From Actinoplanes sp. TBRC 11911 (GTDB taxonomy: Bacteria > Actinomycetota > Actinomycetes > Mycobacteriales > Micromonosporaceae), in contig NZ_JABBNC010000009.1 of assembly GCF_012933445.1 (NCBI RefSeq), positions 62,001 to 126,000 on the forward strand: a DNA stretch of 64,000 nt, in the 5' to 3' direction. This document shows, piece by piece, positions 26,001-34,656 of this stretch. The notes below the pieces were generated by a model that did not search any database, was not told the origin of the DNA, and worked only from the letters and a program-made list of their open reading frames with translations. Made by a program: the position numbers and the translations under genes. Each line of letters begins with the position of its first letter. The stretch's first letter is position 1.

Positions 26001-27007
26001 GTCTTGGTCAGCTGCCGCACGATCCGGCGGTAGGACAGCACCGCGTGCCGGCCGAGGGCCTCACCTTCCGGGGTGAGGCCCTCGATCGTCTCCAGCCACT
26101 TGCGCAACGCCTCTTTCTCGTCGTGCCGGTGCGCGTCGTCGAAGATGACCGTGGCCGCGTCGGAAAGCCGATCCTCGAGCACCCGCATGGCCGGGTAGCG
26201 GGCGTCCTTGCCGGTCTTCTCCGGCGGCCCGTCGATCACCAGCAGGTCCACCTCGCGCAGGTCGTGGAACGCGGCGGAGGCGTACCAGGGGAAACTGCGG
26301 CCCTCCAGCAACACCGGTTCCAGCGGCGCCTCACGCACCTCGGCCACCTCGGTCAACCCGTGCGCCGCCAGTTGCGCGCGCGTCTTCTCGGCATAGCCGG
26401 CGTCGTGGTCCAGCGAGACCAGACGACCGCCGATCTCCTTCAGCACGTACGCCATCCAGACCGTGGACGTGCCGCTGCCGAGCTCCAGCACGAGCCGTGG
26501 CCGCCGGGTGCGCACCAGATGCAGCAGGCCCAGCAGGTCGGTCGGGTTCAGCGCGAACCCGCCCGACGACGGCATCGGCGCCCCCGGCGTGAAGCGCTGG
26601 AAGAGCTGCAGCAGCGCCTCCACCTCGCGGGTCTGCGCGCGCAGCAACAGATCGGTGCCGTGCGCCGCCGCCTTCTGCTGCGCGGCCAGCGCGTCGGTCA
26701 GCTCGCGGTGCCGGTCGCCGGCGTTGAGCAGCATCTCCTCGACCGCGCCGAGCAACCGGCGCTGCGTCTGGTCGAGCACCGTCCGCAGGTCGCCCTGGGC
26801 GCGCTGCTGCGCGCGCTGCAGCGCGGACAGCCGCCGGGCGAGCAGCAGCACGGCGCCGAGTGCGAGCGCGACCAGCGCGGTGAGCGCGGTCAGCGCGACG
26901 CCGAAGTGACCGGTCAGCGCCGAGGCGGCGATGACGGCACCGAGGGCGGCCACCGCGCTCAGCAGGATCGCCTGGCGGCGGGTCAGATTTCTCTTCAGCG
27001 TGGGCAT
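25994..27007 (-). CDS. Membrane-anchored class I methyltransferase-like protein, copy A
   Basis: The 337-residue protein has two N-terminal membrane helices (about 14-35 and 38-58), a coiled coil (about 60-125), a linker with RFTPGAPMPSSGG and NPTDLLGLLHLV, and an AdoMet-binding domain: LVLELGSGTSTVW, RLVSLDHDAGY, DLLVIDGPPEKTG, ATVIFDDAHRHDE. The methyltransferase motifs are intact in this copy, unlike 33691-34656. The target is unknown; methylation of a surface polymer at the membrane face fits the operon. ATG at 27007 is chosen over GTG at 27010 because GAGG is then properly spaced. It is the last gene of the 31140-25994 operon. Confidence 0.85.
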   Translation of the reverse strand: MPTLKRNLTRRQAILLSAVAALGAVIAASALTGHFGVALTALTALVALALGAVLLLARRLSALQRAQQRAQGDLRTVLDQTQRRLLGAVEEMLLNAGDRHRELTDALAAQQKAAAHGTDLLLRAQTREVEALLQLFQRFTPGAPMPSSGGFALNPTDLLGLLHLVRTRRPRLVLELGSGTSTVWMAYVLKEIGGRLVSLDHDAGYAEKTRAQLAAHGLTEVAEVREAPLEPVLLEGRSFPWYASAAFHDLREVDLLVIDGPPEKTGKDARYPAMRVLEDRLSDAATVIFDDAHRHDEKEALRKWLETIEGLTPEGEALGRHAVLSYRRIVRQLTKTQ

Positions 27008-27016
27008 CACACCTCG

Positions 27017-28525
27017 CTAACGGCCGCGCTCGGCGGCGGTTACGCCCGGGCAGAACGGCACTCCGGCGCGCTGCCGGGCGGCGGTGTCGAGCGACATGTC
27101 GAAGCGCGCGAGCGGATATCGCTCGCCGGGGTAGAGGGCGGCGAACTCGGCGCGCAGCGCGCAGCGCCGGGCCGCCCCGGCGGGTGAGCGGTCGAAGTCG
27201 GCCATCTCCTGGGCGATCCGGTTGGCCAGCACCGCGGCGGGCTTGGCCATGGCGGTGTCCCGGTACCGCTTGTTGGCCGTTGCCGAGACCGTTCCGGCGC
27301 CGGCCAGCAGCACAATCAGCAAAGCGGGCAACCACTTGCGGCCGCGCAGCATCGGGACCGCGGCCGCGACCACCAGGGCACCCGCCGTGCTGGTCACCGC
27401 CGAATCGCGCCAGCCCTGCCCCCAGTTGCCGCTGGCCACCATGCGCTGGACGTCCACGTTGAGCGACCCGAGCGTGGCGCCGAGCGCGACCAGCGCGCCG
27501 CCGGTGACGGCCAGGGCGAGGGCGGAACGGCGGCCGACCGCGGACAGCCGGGGCAGGTCGCGGATCGCGAGCAGGGCCAGCAGAGCGAGGACGAGCAAGG
27601 CCCCGGCGAGCACGGCACCGGCGACCCACGGACGGGTGCTGCCGCCGGTGATCGCGCCACGCCACATCAGCGGAGGAAGCCAGGCGATGAGGCGTACCGG
27701 GAAGGCTTCCAGGGTGTCCGGTCCGAGGTGGATGTCCGAGCCTTTGTAGCAGGGCCGGGTGGCGCAGTAACGCTGGATGACGATGCGGACCGCCAGGAAG
27801 ACGGGCAGGAATCCCGCCCAGAGCAAGGCCAGCGGCCAGATCGGCGGGCGTTCCCGGCGCACGAGCAGCGCGCGGGCGAGCACGGCCACGGTGGCGAGCG
27901 GCAGCGCCAGATAGGCGATCTCGTTGAACGCAGCCAGCGCGGCACCGCCGGCCAGCAGCAGCGGAATCCCCCACGGACGCACCCGGTGGATCCGGCACAG
28001 GACCGCGGCCACCGCCAGCACCAGTGCGGCGGAGCAGAAGTAGAGGCCGCCGAACAGCACGGCCGGGCTGGCGCCGCCGGCCGCGACGAAGCCCATCGCG
28101 ACGGCGAACGGCACCACGGCCGCCACAGTGGACGGTGGCTGCTTGAACAGCGGCCCGCGCGTCACGACGCTCTCCGCGAGCAGCATCGCGCTGACGCAGA
28201 GCAGAATCGCCGACACGAACGAGACCAGCCGGAACGCCACGTTGGCGGGCAGCCCCACATCGCCGGCCGTGTACGCGGCCAGATCGAGCGCCTTCTCCAC
28301 CATCCGGCCGAACAGCCGGAAGTTGCCGAGCCGCAGATAGCCGGGCAGCGAGCCGACGGTGTGCGGCACGATACGCAGCGGATCGTCGCGGAACAGGCCG
28401 CCGTGCCAATAGATGTTGAACCGGTGGTCGCGGGCCGGGGCGAGCGCGATCAGCGGCGCCAGCACCACCAGCGGGGCGAGCACGGCACGCAGCAGCGCGC
28501 GCCGCCAGAGAACGCCGACCGACAT
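27017..28525 (-). CDS. GtrC-like polytopic membrane protein, paralogue 3
   Basis: The 502-residue protein has about eleven hydrophobic helices and shares all blocks of the family: FNIYWHGG, LGNFRLFGRMVEKALDL, AAFNEIAYLALPLATVAVL, LLWAGFLPVFLAV, the loop with C-x4-C, YKGSDI and LIAWLPPLMW, and a C-terminal domain with RRCALR...FDMSLDTA...PFC. It is closer to paralogue 2 than to paralogue 1. Here it sits in an operon with a double glycosyltransferase, coiled-coil protein and methyltransferase instead of GtrA/GtrB. A sugar or polymer transferase at the outer face is inferred; no function is proven. Confidence 0.8.
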   Translation of the reverse strand: MSVGVLWRRALLRAVLAPLVVLAPLIALAPARDHRFNIYWHGGLFRDDPLRIVPHTVGSLPGYLRLGNFRLFGRMVEKALDLAAYTAGDVGLPANVAFRLVSFVSAILLCVSAMLLAESVVTRGPLFKQPPSTVAAVVPFAVAMGFVAAGGASPAVLFGGLYFCSAALVLAVAAVLCRIHRVRPWGIPLLLAGGAALAAFNEIAYLALPLATVAVLARALLVRRERPPIWPLALLWAGFLPVFLAVRIVIQRYCATRPCYKGSDIHLGPDTLEAFPVRLIAWLPPLMWRGAITGGSTRPWVAGAVLAGALLVLALLALLAIRDLPRLSAVGRRSALALAVTGGALVALGATLGSLNVDVQRMVASGNWGQGWRDSAVTSTAGALVVAAAVPMLRGRKWLPALLIVLLAGAGTVSATANKRYRDTAMAKPAAVLANRIAQEMADFDRSPAGAARRCALRAEFAALYPGERYPLARFDMSLDTAARQRAGVPFCPGVTAAERGR

Positions 28526-28544
28526 GTAGCGCTCAACGAGGGAG

Positions 28545-29165
28545 CTACGCCGCGGTTTCGAGCAGCCTCGCCAGGGTGGGTGGGTTGCGGGGGTCGACGA
28601 CGACCGCGCGGGTGGCCCGGTGGTCGCGGCAGAGCTGGGCTATCCGGCCGGCGAGCAGGTTCTCCCAGCCGGATTCCGGTTCGTGGCGTTCCCACGTCCG
28701 GGGGTCCGGCAGGTACTCCAGCACCACGCCCGGAACGCGCAGGCCGCGCAGCGTCGGCTGGTCGGTCACCACCACCGGTACGTGGTCGGCGTCCACCAGG
28801 ATCCGCTGCCGCAGCGCGCGTACCAACGCGTAGGAGGCCGGCCCGGACAGCCCGACGGCGACGTACACGCGGGCCGGGATCCCCGGCAGCGACCGTCCCC
28901 GGGCGGTGGCCGACTCCGGGCGCCGGCGCAGGCGACGGGCCGCGCGACCGGCCATCGTCGGGCCGTGCCGCATCGGGTCGCGGGCCAGGTCGACCAGCGC
29001 GCGACCGAGCCGGTAGGACCGGCTGCGGCGCAGGGCCAGCACCAGTTCCCGGTTCCGGTCGCGGTCGCGGACCGCCTCGTCGCGTTCGTCCTCGACGCAG
29101 CGCAACCGGCCGGTCAGCGTGGCCACCTCCCATCGCGCCAGCGACAGGTCATCGGTGTCCGGCAT
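28545..29165 (-). CDS. Coiled-coil protein with a GT-like C-terminal domain, copy B
   Basis: The 206-residue paralogue of 22454-23110 has the same order: coiled coil (about 8-45), basic linker (about 50-95), and an alpha/beta domain beginning YVAVGLSGPAS with VVLEYLPDPRTWERH and AVVVDPRNPPTLARLL. ATG at 29165 follows GGGAGG with about 7 bases spacing and overlaps the upstream double transferase by 17 bp. The function is unknown; the same neighbour in both copies argues for a physical or functional link to the double glycosyltransferase. Confidence 0.78.
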   Translation of the reverse strand: MPDTDDLSLARWEVATLTGRLRCVEDERDEAVRDRDRNRELVLALRRSRSYRLGRALVDLARDPMRHGPTMAGRAARRLRRRPESATARGRSLPGIPARVYVAVGLSGPASYALVRALRQRILVDADHVPVVVTDQPTLRGLRVPGVVLEYLPDPRTWERHEPESGWENLLAGRIAQLCRDHRATRAVVVDPRNPPTLARLLETAA

Positions 29166-31140
29166 GATCCACCTCCCGGCAGTGCGCGGCCAGCCAGCCG
29201 GCCGCGTCCTCGGCGCCGTTGCCGAACGCCAGCTCCTCGCAGCGGCGGCGCATCGCCTCGCGGACCGCCGGGTCGGCGAGCCGGTCCAGCGCGGCGGCCG
29301 CCTCGTCGTCATCGGTCGCGCAGACCGCCACCCCGGCCGCCGCCGCGAAGCGGGCCCGGGCCAGCTCGTCGTCGGACGACTCCGGATCGGGCACGAAGAC
29401 CGTCGGCACCCGCTGCGCGATCAGCTCGTGAAAGCTCGTGTAGTCGGCCCGCGACACGGCCAGCGTGGCCGCCCCCTCAGACACGACCGAGAACCCGGGC
29501 AGCGTCGCGTGCAGGCCCCGGCACAGCAACGTCTTGCGGCGCGGCGATCCCGGCCGCCGCCGGGCGAACGTGATCGGCGCGACCGTGGTCACGCCGGCGC
29601 GGGCCGCCGCGGTCCAGCCCTCGTCGCCGGCCGCCGCGAACTCGCCCGGTTCGAGGATGCCCGCGAAGGCGGACCCGCGGGTGGCCCATTCGCCGCCGGT
29701 GCCGCGGCGCCACATCGCCGGGCGCAGCCAGAGCCAGCGCGGGCCGGTGTTCTCGCCGATCGCCGCGATGATGCCGTCGTGCGGCACGCCGCCGACCAGG
29801 ACGGCGCGCGGACGGTACAGGGCGCTCAGGTGGCGCAGCCGGTCGCGGACGAAGCTCGCCCATCGGTGCGCGGGCACGCCCAGCTCGGCGGCGTCCGGCA
29901 GATACTCGGTGAGCAGGCCGGCCGCGTGTGCCCGGGCCAGCCCGGCCGAACCGGCGACGACCACGGCCTCCAGATCGCCCGGCAGGTGCGCGGCGATCGC
30001 CCGGAAGCGCTCGACGTCGTCGCCGACGAACAGGACGCGGCGGGCGCGGCGTGACATCTCCTCGGCCTGCCGGCTGCGCGGGGTCTCGCGCGCGGCCGGG
30101 GGCAGGACGCCGAGCGAGGCGAGCCGGGCGACGTGCGAGGCACTGCCGAACTGCTCCGAGACGTACGCCCGGGCCCGGCGCACCGCCGCGTCGTAGGCCG
30201 GCCGGTCGGCGTGCAGGCGCAGCACCAGATCGCGCACGCCGGACGGCTCGCTGTAGAGCGCCGCGTCCCCGAAAACGGCCCGGAAATGCGGCCCCACGAT
30301 GACCGGCACCCCGCTGGCCATCGCCTCGAGGATGGTCCGGCCGAACGCCTCGAGCCAGTCCGGATCGTGGTAGTAGACGAAGAAGTCCAGCGAGGCGAGG
30401 AAGTCCTGCGGTGCCTCGGCGCCGAACTCGACGACGTCCCACGTCTGCGGGCAACGGCCCAACCGGCGTACCCCGATCTCGCCGCCGCCGAGAATGCGCA
30501 CCTTGACCTCGCCGGTGTCCGGATAGGCCTGCAGCAGCTCGCCGGGATCACGCGGCCACTTCACCGGGTCCGGGCGCCCGTGCCGTCCGATCACCGGGAT
30601 CCGGCGCCGGGGCCGCTCGACGGCCCAGTCCGCCACGTCGATGATCTCGTGCCAGTCGGTGTCCGGCAGCGTGGTGTGCGGCGCCACCCGGAGCACGTTC
30701 TCGCGGACCTGGCTGCTGATCGGCGCCCACACCGCGGCCGTCCCGAAGTAGCGCTCGACCCGTTCGCGCACCTCGCCGAACACGTAGTAGCGCTGGTCGT
30801 CGCTCTCGTCGCCGGGCGGCTGGTTGAGCACCACGATGGTGTGCCCGGCGCGGATCTTCGGGACCGTCGCGAGGTCCTCGGTGAAGATGCGCGGCTGGCG
30901 GATCAGCAGCACCCGCGCCTCGATCTCGGTGCCGTCGTCGTGCGCCAGGTCGGCGAGCCCGTCGCGCAGGCACGCGACGATCCGGGACTGGAACGGCCGG
31001 GCGTGCCGCAGGTGCGGCGACGGCACGTGGATGAGCACGGTGGACAACCCGGCGGCGGCCTGGGAGCGCACCTCGGCGACGATGCTCGCCGAGTTGCCGC
31101 CCGGATATCTCAGGTCGGACAGGATGGCCACGTCGTACAC
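29149..31140 (-). CDS. Double glycosyltransferase, copy B, with a degenerate second half
   Basis: The 663-residue paralogue of 23112-25298 keeps the first GT4-like half: VAILSDLRYPGGNSAS, IGRHGRPDPVKWPRDPG, and the EX7E motif in EAFGRTILEAMASG. The second GT28-like half is shortened. The Gly-rich GAGMGHLSR loop of copy A is replaced by GDDVERFRAIA, and the LLQLGAGNIND segment is missing, so the second active site is probably lost. The GTG start has no good SD site. It is the first gene of an operon ending at 25994. Confidence 0.85.
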   Translation of the reverse strand: MYDVAILSDLRYPGGNSASIVAEVRSQAAAGLSTVLIHVPSPHLRHARPFQSRIVACLRDGLADLAHDDGTEIEARVLLIRQPRIFTEDLATVPKIRAGHTIVVLNQPPGDESDDQRYYVFGEVRERVERYFGTAAVWAPISSQVRENVLRVAPHTTLPDTDWHEIIDVADWAVERPRRRIPVIGRHGRPDPVKWPRDPGELLQAYPDTGEVKVRILGGGEIGVRRLGRCPQTWDVVEFGAEAPQDFLASLDFFVYYHDPDWLEAFGRTILEAMASGVPVIVGPHFRAVFGDAALYSEPSGVRDLVLRLHADRPAYDAAVRRARAYVSEQFGSASHVARLASLGVLPPAARETPRSRQAEEMSRRARRVLFVGDDVERFRAIAAHLPGDLEAVVVAGSAGLARAHAAGLLTEYLPDAAELGVPAHRWASFVRDRLRHLSALYRPRAVLVGGVPHDGIIAAIGENTGPRWLWLRPAMWRRGTGGEWATRGSAFAGILEPGEFAAAGDEGWTAAARAGVTTVAPITFARRRPGSPRRKTLLCRGLHATLPGFSVVSEGAATLAVSRADYTSFHELIAQRVPTVFVPDPESSDDELARARFAAAAGVAVCATDDDEAAAALDRLADPAVREAMRRRCEELAFGNGAEDAAGWLAAHCREVDHAGHR

Positions 31141-31242
31141 GGGTTGGTCAACGACGGGAACAGACGGGGCGATACGGACAATTCACCCCCTACGTCGCTG
31201 GCTCGTTGAATCCCTCGGAGGAGACAACTAGGAGGCTTTGAG
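31141..31242. promoter_or_regulatory. Divergent promoter region between two glycosyltransferases
   Basis: The 102-bp gap is between copy B of the double glycosyltransferase (minus) and the GT2 double enzyme (plus). A strong AGGAGG at 31230-31235 serves the plus-strand gene. Promoter boxes were not identified with confidence. Confidence 0.4.
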
Positions 31243-33519
31243 ATGCGCGATTCCCATCCGCTCGCGGTCGCGGCGCTGCAGGCTCGCTCGGTCGCCGCGC
31301 GGGGGCCGCTGGCCCGTGCGGCGGGCGCGCCAGCCGCCGAGCTGATCACCGGGGCGCCGGGCGATCCGTGGATCATCGGCGAGCTGGCGCGGGTGATCGC
31401 GCTCCAGGATCTGACCCCGGACGACCGGGCCGACGCGCTGATGCTGCTGGCCCGGCTGCGCCGCGCGGGCACGATCCGGCCGGTCCATCAGGGACTGCAC
31501 TGCCAATTGGCGTACGCCTCGGGCGACCGCCGGCTGACCTCGGCGCTGCTGGCCGAATACGGTGGGGTCGCCGAGCCGATCGCGACCGCGCTCCGGCTCG
31601 ACCTCGCCAACCCGTACGCCGGCGGCGACGGCCGGGGCTGGGACATCGCCACCCTGATGCCCGGCCCGTTCGTGGTCGTCGCGGACGGCGAGGGCGCGCC
31701 GCTGGACCGCCTCACCACCGGCCCGGTCCAGCGCACCGGTCACCCGCGCCGGATCACCACGATCGTCACCGCGTTCCGGCCGGACCGCTCGCTGCTCACC
31801 GCGGTCCGGTCGCTGGTCGCGCAGACCTGGACGAACCACGAGATCCTGGTGGTCGACGACGGCTCCCCGGCCTCGTACGAGCCGATCCTGAAGCAGGCCG
31901 CGGCGCTCGACCCGCGGGTCCGGATCATCCGGATGGTCGCGAACGGCGGCACCTATGTCGCCCGTAACGCCGGTCTGGACGCCGCGACCGGCGACTTCGT
32001 GACATTTCAGGACTCGGACGACTGGTCGCATCCGATGCGCTTGGAACGGCAGGTCGCGCCGCTGCTCGCCGACGAGGCGACCTTCTCCACCACGTCGGTC
32101 GGCATGCGGGTCACCCCGGAGCTCGTGCTCACCCGGCCCGGCGTCGAGCAGACCCGGTCGTACAACCTGTCGTCGGTGATGGTCCGCCGGACCGAGGCGC
32201 TGACCCGCGTCGGCTACCTCGACCCGGTCCGCAAGGGCGCCGACGCCGAGTATGTGGAACGGGCCCGCGCGGTCTTCGGCCGGCCCGCCACCAAGCACCT
32301 CACCGGGCCGCCGCTGGCGCTGATCCGGCTCTCCGCCGAGTCACTGTCCAGCAGCGACTACCGGCCCGGCTGGATGCACCCGGCCCGCCGCTCGTACCTG
32401 TCCGCCTTCCAGTCCTGGCACGCCAAGGTCCGGGCCGGGACCGCGGCGGCGACGACAGCGCGGGCGTTCGCGGTCCCGCGCCGGCTGCGGGGCGAGAGCG
32501 GGGCCAAGGCGTACGACGTGGTCCTCGCCGGGGACTGGACGACCGCCGGGGGTGCCGGCGTCGCGGGCGTCGGCCAGTTGCGGGCGCTCACCGCGCGCGG
32601 GCAGCGGGCGGCGCTGCTGCAGCTCGACGCGCTGGCCAACCTGCGCGAGGGCCCGGGGAACCTGGACCCGGTCGTGCAAGACATGATCAACTCGGCCGAT
32701 CTGACCCAGGTCGAGCTCACCGACGACGTACGGGCCCGGCTGGTGGTGTGCCGCTCGGCCCGGGTCCTGCAGCACGCGCCGGATCTGGTCAGCGGCGTCC
32801 GCGCCCAGCGGGTCATCATCGAGTCCGGCGCGCTGTCCCGCTCGGCGGCCGCCGCGGCCCGCCGCCTCTTCGGCCGCCGGCCGCGCTGGGCACCGGCCGG
32901 GCCGGACGGGCGCCGGCTGCTCGGCGAGGCGCTCGGCGGTGACGGTCTGACCGCTCTGGACCTGCCCGGCACGGTCGACGCCGGCCAGTGGCGGCTGGAC
33001 CGCCGGGGCCCGCGCGCCGACCGGCCGGTGGTCGGCCGCACCTGCCGCGGCGGCCGGGCCGAGTGGCGGCGGCTGCGCGACGAGCTGCCCGACTCGGCGA
33101 AGGTGGACGTGCGGCTGCTCGACGCGGACGGCACCGCGGACGGCGCGTTCGGCCGGCTCGGCACGCCGCGGAGCTGGCTGGTGTACGGGCCGGCCGAGGT
33201 GAGCCTGCGCTCGTTCCTCTATCAGATCGACTTCTACCTGCACCTGCCGCCGCCGGGAGTGCCCGCGGACCCGGCGCCGGAGGTGCTGACCGCGCTGGCG
33301 GCGGGCTGCGTGGTGGTGCTGCCGCATCGGTTCGCCGCGGTGTTCGGTGCGGCGGCCGTGTACTGCGAGCCGTCCGAGGTCCCCGATGCGGTCCGGTTGC
33401 TGCATCGGGACAAGCAGTTGCTGCGGTCGCAGAGCGCCCGGGGGCCGGAGTTCGTGCGCCGAAACCACGGGCACGAGCTGTACGCGGAACGCGTCATCCA
33501 ACTGGCAACCCAAGGGTGA
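31243..33519 (+). CDS. GT2 + GT4-like double glycosyltransferase, copy C
   Basis: The 758-residue protein has an N-terminal helical domain (about 1-165), a GT2 domain (about 168-420) and a GT4-like C-terminal half (about 425-758). The GT2 part is intact: TTIVTAFRPDRSLLTAVRSL, ILVVDDGSPASYE, GTYVARNAGLD and FQDSDDWSHP with a DxD-type acid cluster. In the last half the region matching the EX7E motif of paralogue 34656-37103 has lost both Glu (PADPAPEVLTALAAGC), so that site may be inactive. AGGAGG seven bases before the ATG. The gene is alone on the plus strand and ends at two strong hairpins. Confidence 0.87.
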   Translation: MRDSHPLAVAALQARSVAARGPLARAAGAPAAELITGAPGDPWIIGELARVIALQDLTPDDRADALMLLARLRRAGTIRPVHQGLHCQLAYASGDRRLTSALLAEYGGVAEPIATALRLDLANPYAGGDGRGWDIATLMPGPFVVVADGEGAPLDRLTTGPVQRTGHPRRITTIVTAFRPDRSLLTAVRSLVAQTWTNHEILVVDDGSPASYEPILKQAAALDPRVRIIRMVANGGTYVARNAGLDAATGDFVTFQDSDDWSHPMRLERQVAPLLADEATFSTTSVGMRVTPELVLTRPGVEQTRSYNLSSVMVRRTEALTRVGYLDPVRKGADAEYVERARAVFGRPATKHLTGPPLALIRLSAESLSSSDYRPGWMHPARRSYLSAFQSWHAKVRAGTAAATTARAFAVPRRLRGESGAKAYDVVLAGDWTTAGGAGVAGVGQLRALTARGQRAALLQLDALANLREGPGNLDPVVQDMINSADLTQVELTDDVRARLVVCRSARVLQHAPDLVSGVRAQRVIIESGALSRSAAAAARRLFGRRPRWAPAGPDGRRLLGEALGGDGLTALDLPGTVDAGQWRLDRRGPRADRPVVGRTCRGGRAEWRRLRDELPDSAKVDVRLLDADGTADGAFGRLGTPRSWLVYGPAEVSLRSFLYQIDFYLHLPPPGVPADPAPEVLTALAAGCVVVLPHRFAAVFGAAAVYCEPSEVPDAVRLLHRDKQLLRSQSARGPEFVRRNHGHELYAERVIQLATQG

Positions 33520-33615
33520 CCGGCCCGCACCCGAGCGACTCGTCAACCGCGCGGGGCGGCGACCGATTTATCAAGGCGTACGACACAGAGACTGGACCGG
33601 CCCCCGACCGGTCTT

Positions 33616-33648
33616 GCCGCGGGAACGACTCCCCTGCGTTCCCGCGGC
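33616..33648 (+). terminator. 12-bp perfect hairpin downstream of copy C
   Basis: GCCGCGGGAACG (33616-33627) pairs perfectly with CGTTCCCGCGGC (33637-33648) across a 9-base loop. It lies about 100 bp after the 33519 stop and before a convergent gene. Confidence 0.75.
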
Positions 33649-33651
33649 GTC

Positions 33652-33684
33652 AGCGCCCTCGCCGTCCCCCGCGGCGAGGGCGCT
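33652..33684 (+). terminator. 13-bp perfect hairpin with T-rich tail, rho-independent terminator
   Basis: AGCGCCCTCGCCG (33652-33664) pairs perfectly with CGGCGAGGGCGCT (33672-33684) across a 7-base loop and is followed by CTGTGTTTA. Together with the hairpin just before it, this makes a strong double terminator between convergent genes. The second arm ends 6 bp from the stop codon of the minus-strand methyltransferase-like gene, so it probably acts in both directions. Confidence 0.85.
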
Positions 33685-33690
33685 CTGTGT

Positions 33691-34656
33691 TTATCGGGTG
33701 GGAATCGGTGCACCCGGCTGCGACAGCGCGGTCCAGCGGCCCGTCAAGGGTCGCTGAGCGGTCATGCCACCGCCCTGGCGCGGGGCGACCCGGGCCGGGG
33801 CCTCGTCGACCACCACCGTGGCACCAGGGGCGAGGCGGGCGGCCAGGACGTGCAGGGCCGGGGTCAGGGCGTCCGCGCCGGGCAGGGCCAGCGTGCCGTC
33901 GACCACGAGCAGGGCGATGTCGCGCAGGTCGTCCAGCGCGTCCGTCTCGTACCAGTCGACGCTCGCGCCCTCCAGAGGCAGCGGCGCCTTCGGGGCGTGC
34001 CGGACCGCGACGTCGGACAGGCCGTGCTCGTGCAGCAGCTGCCGGGTGGCGGTGACGCGGTCCAGGTCGTGGTCGACCGCGACGAGGCGGCCCGGCAGGG
34101 CGTAGCCGAGCCAGACCGTGGACGGGCCGCTGCCCAGGGCCACCGCGAGGCCGGGCCCGGCGTTGCGGGCGAAGTGCACCAGGCCCAGCAGGTCGGTCGG
34201 GTTCAGCGTGCCCGCCGGCGGCATCGGTGCCCGCGGGGTGATCAGCTGGAAGAGCTGGACCAGCGCTTCGATCTCCCGGCTCTGCTCGCGCAGCAGCAAC
34301 TCGGCGCCGCGCCCGGTGAGCCGTTCGGTACGGCCCAGCGACTCGGTCAGCTCCTGGTGCCGGTCGCCGGCCGCGAGCCGTTCCTTCTCCACCGAGGCGA
34401 TCACCCGGCGCTGCAGTTGCTCGACCACGCCGCGCAGCTCACGCACCGAGGCCTGGGTGGACCGGTGCACGCCCCGGATGCGCCGGGACAGGTGGACCAC
34501 GCCGGCCAGTACCCCGGCCAGCAGCAGCGCGAGCAGGCAGGTGGCCACCGCGGCCTGCCCGGCGACCGACGCGACCGCCACCGCGGCACAGACGGCCGCC
34601 ACCACCAGCAGGCCGCCGAGCTGCCGGGTGGAAAGCCGCCGGAAAAGCTTGACCAT
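33691..34656 (-). CDS. Membrane-anchored methyltransferase-like protein, copy B (motifs eroded)
   Basis: The 321-residue paralogue of 25994-27007 has two N-terminal helices (about 13-33 and 36-57), a coiled coil (about 60-125), the linker LITPRAPMPPAG with NPTDLLGLVHFA, and a Rossmann domain. The AdoMet loop reads AVALGSGPSTVW, where copy A has an acidic residue (LELGSGTS); the later catalytic-side block VVVDEAPARV also differs from IFDDAHRHDE. It may bind AdoMet poorly or act structurally. The ATG overlaps the stop of the upstream gene by 1 bp (TGATG). The gene ends beside a double terminator. Confidence 0.8.
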   Translation of the reverse strand: MVKLFRRLSTRQLGGLLVVAAVCAAVAVASVAGQAAVATCLLALLLAGVLAGVVHLSRRIRGVHRSTQASVRELRGVVEQLQRRVIASVEKERLAAGDRHQELTESLGRTERLTGRGAELLLREQSREIEALVQLFQLITPRAPMPPAGTLNPTDLLGLVHFARNAGPGLAVALGSGPSTVWLGYALPGRLVAVDHDLDRVTATRQLLHEHGLSDVAVRHAPKAPLPLEGASVDWYETDALDDLRDIALLVVDGTLALPGADALTPALHVLAARLAPGATVVVDEAPARVAPRQGGGMTAQRPLTGRWTALSQPGAPIPTR

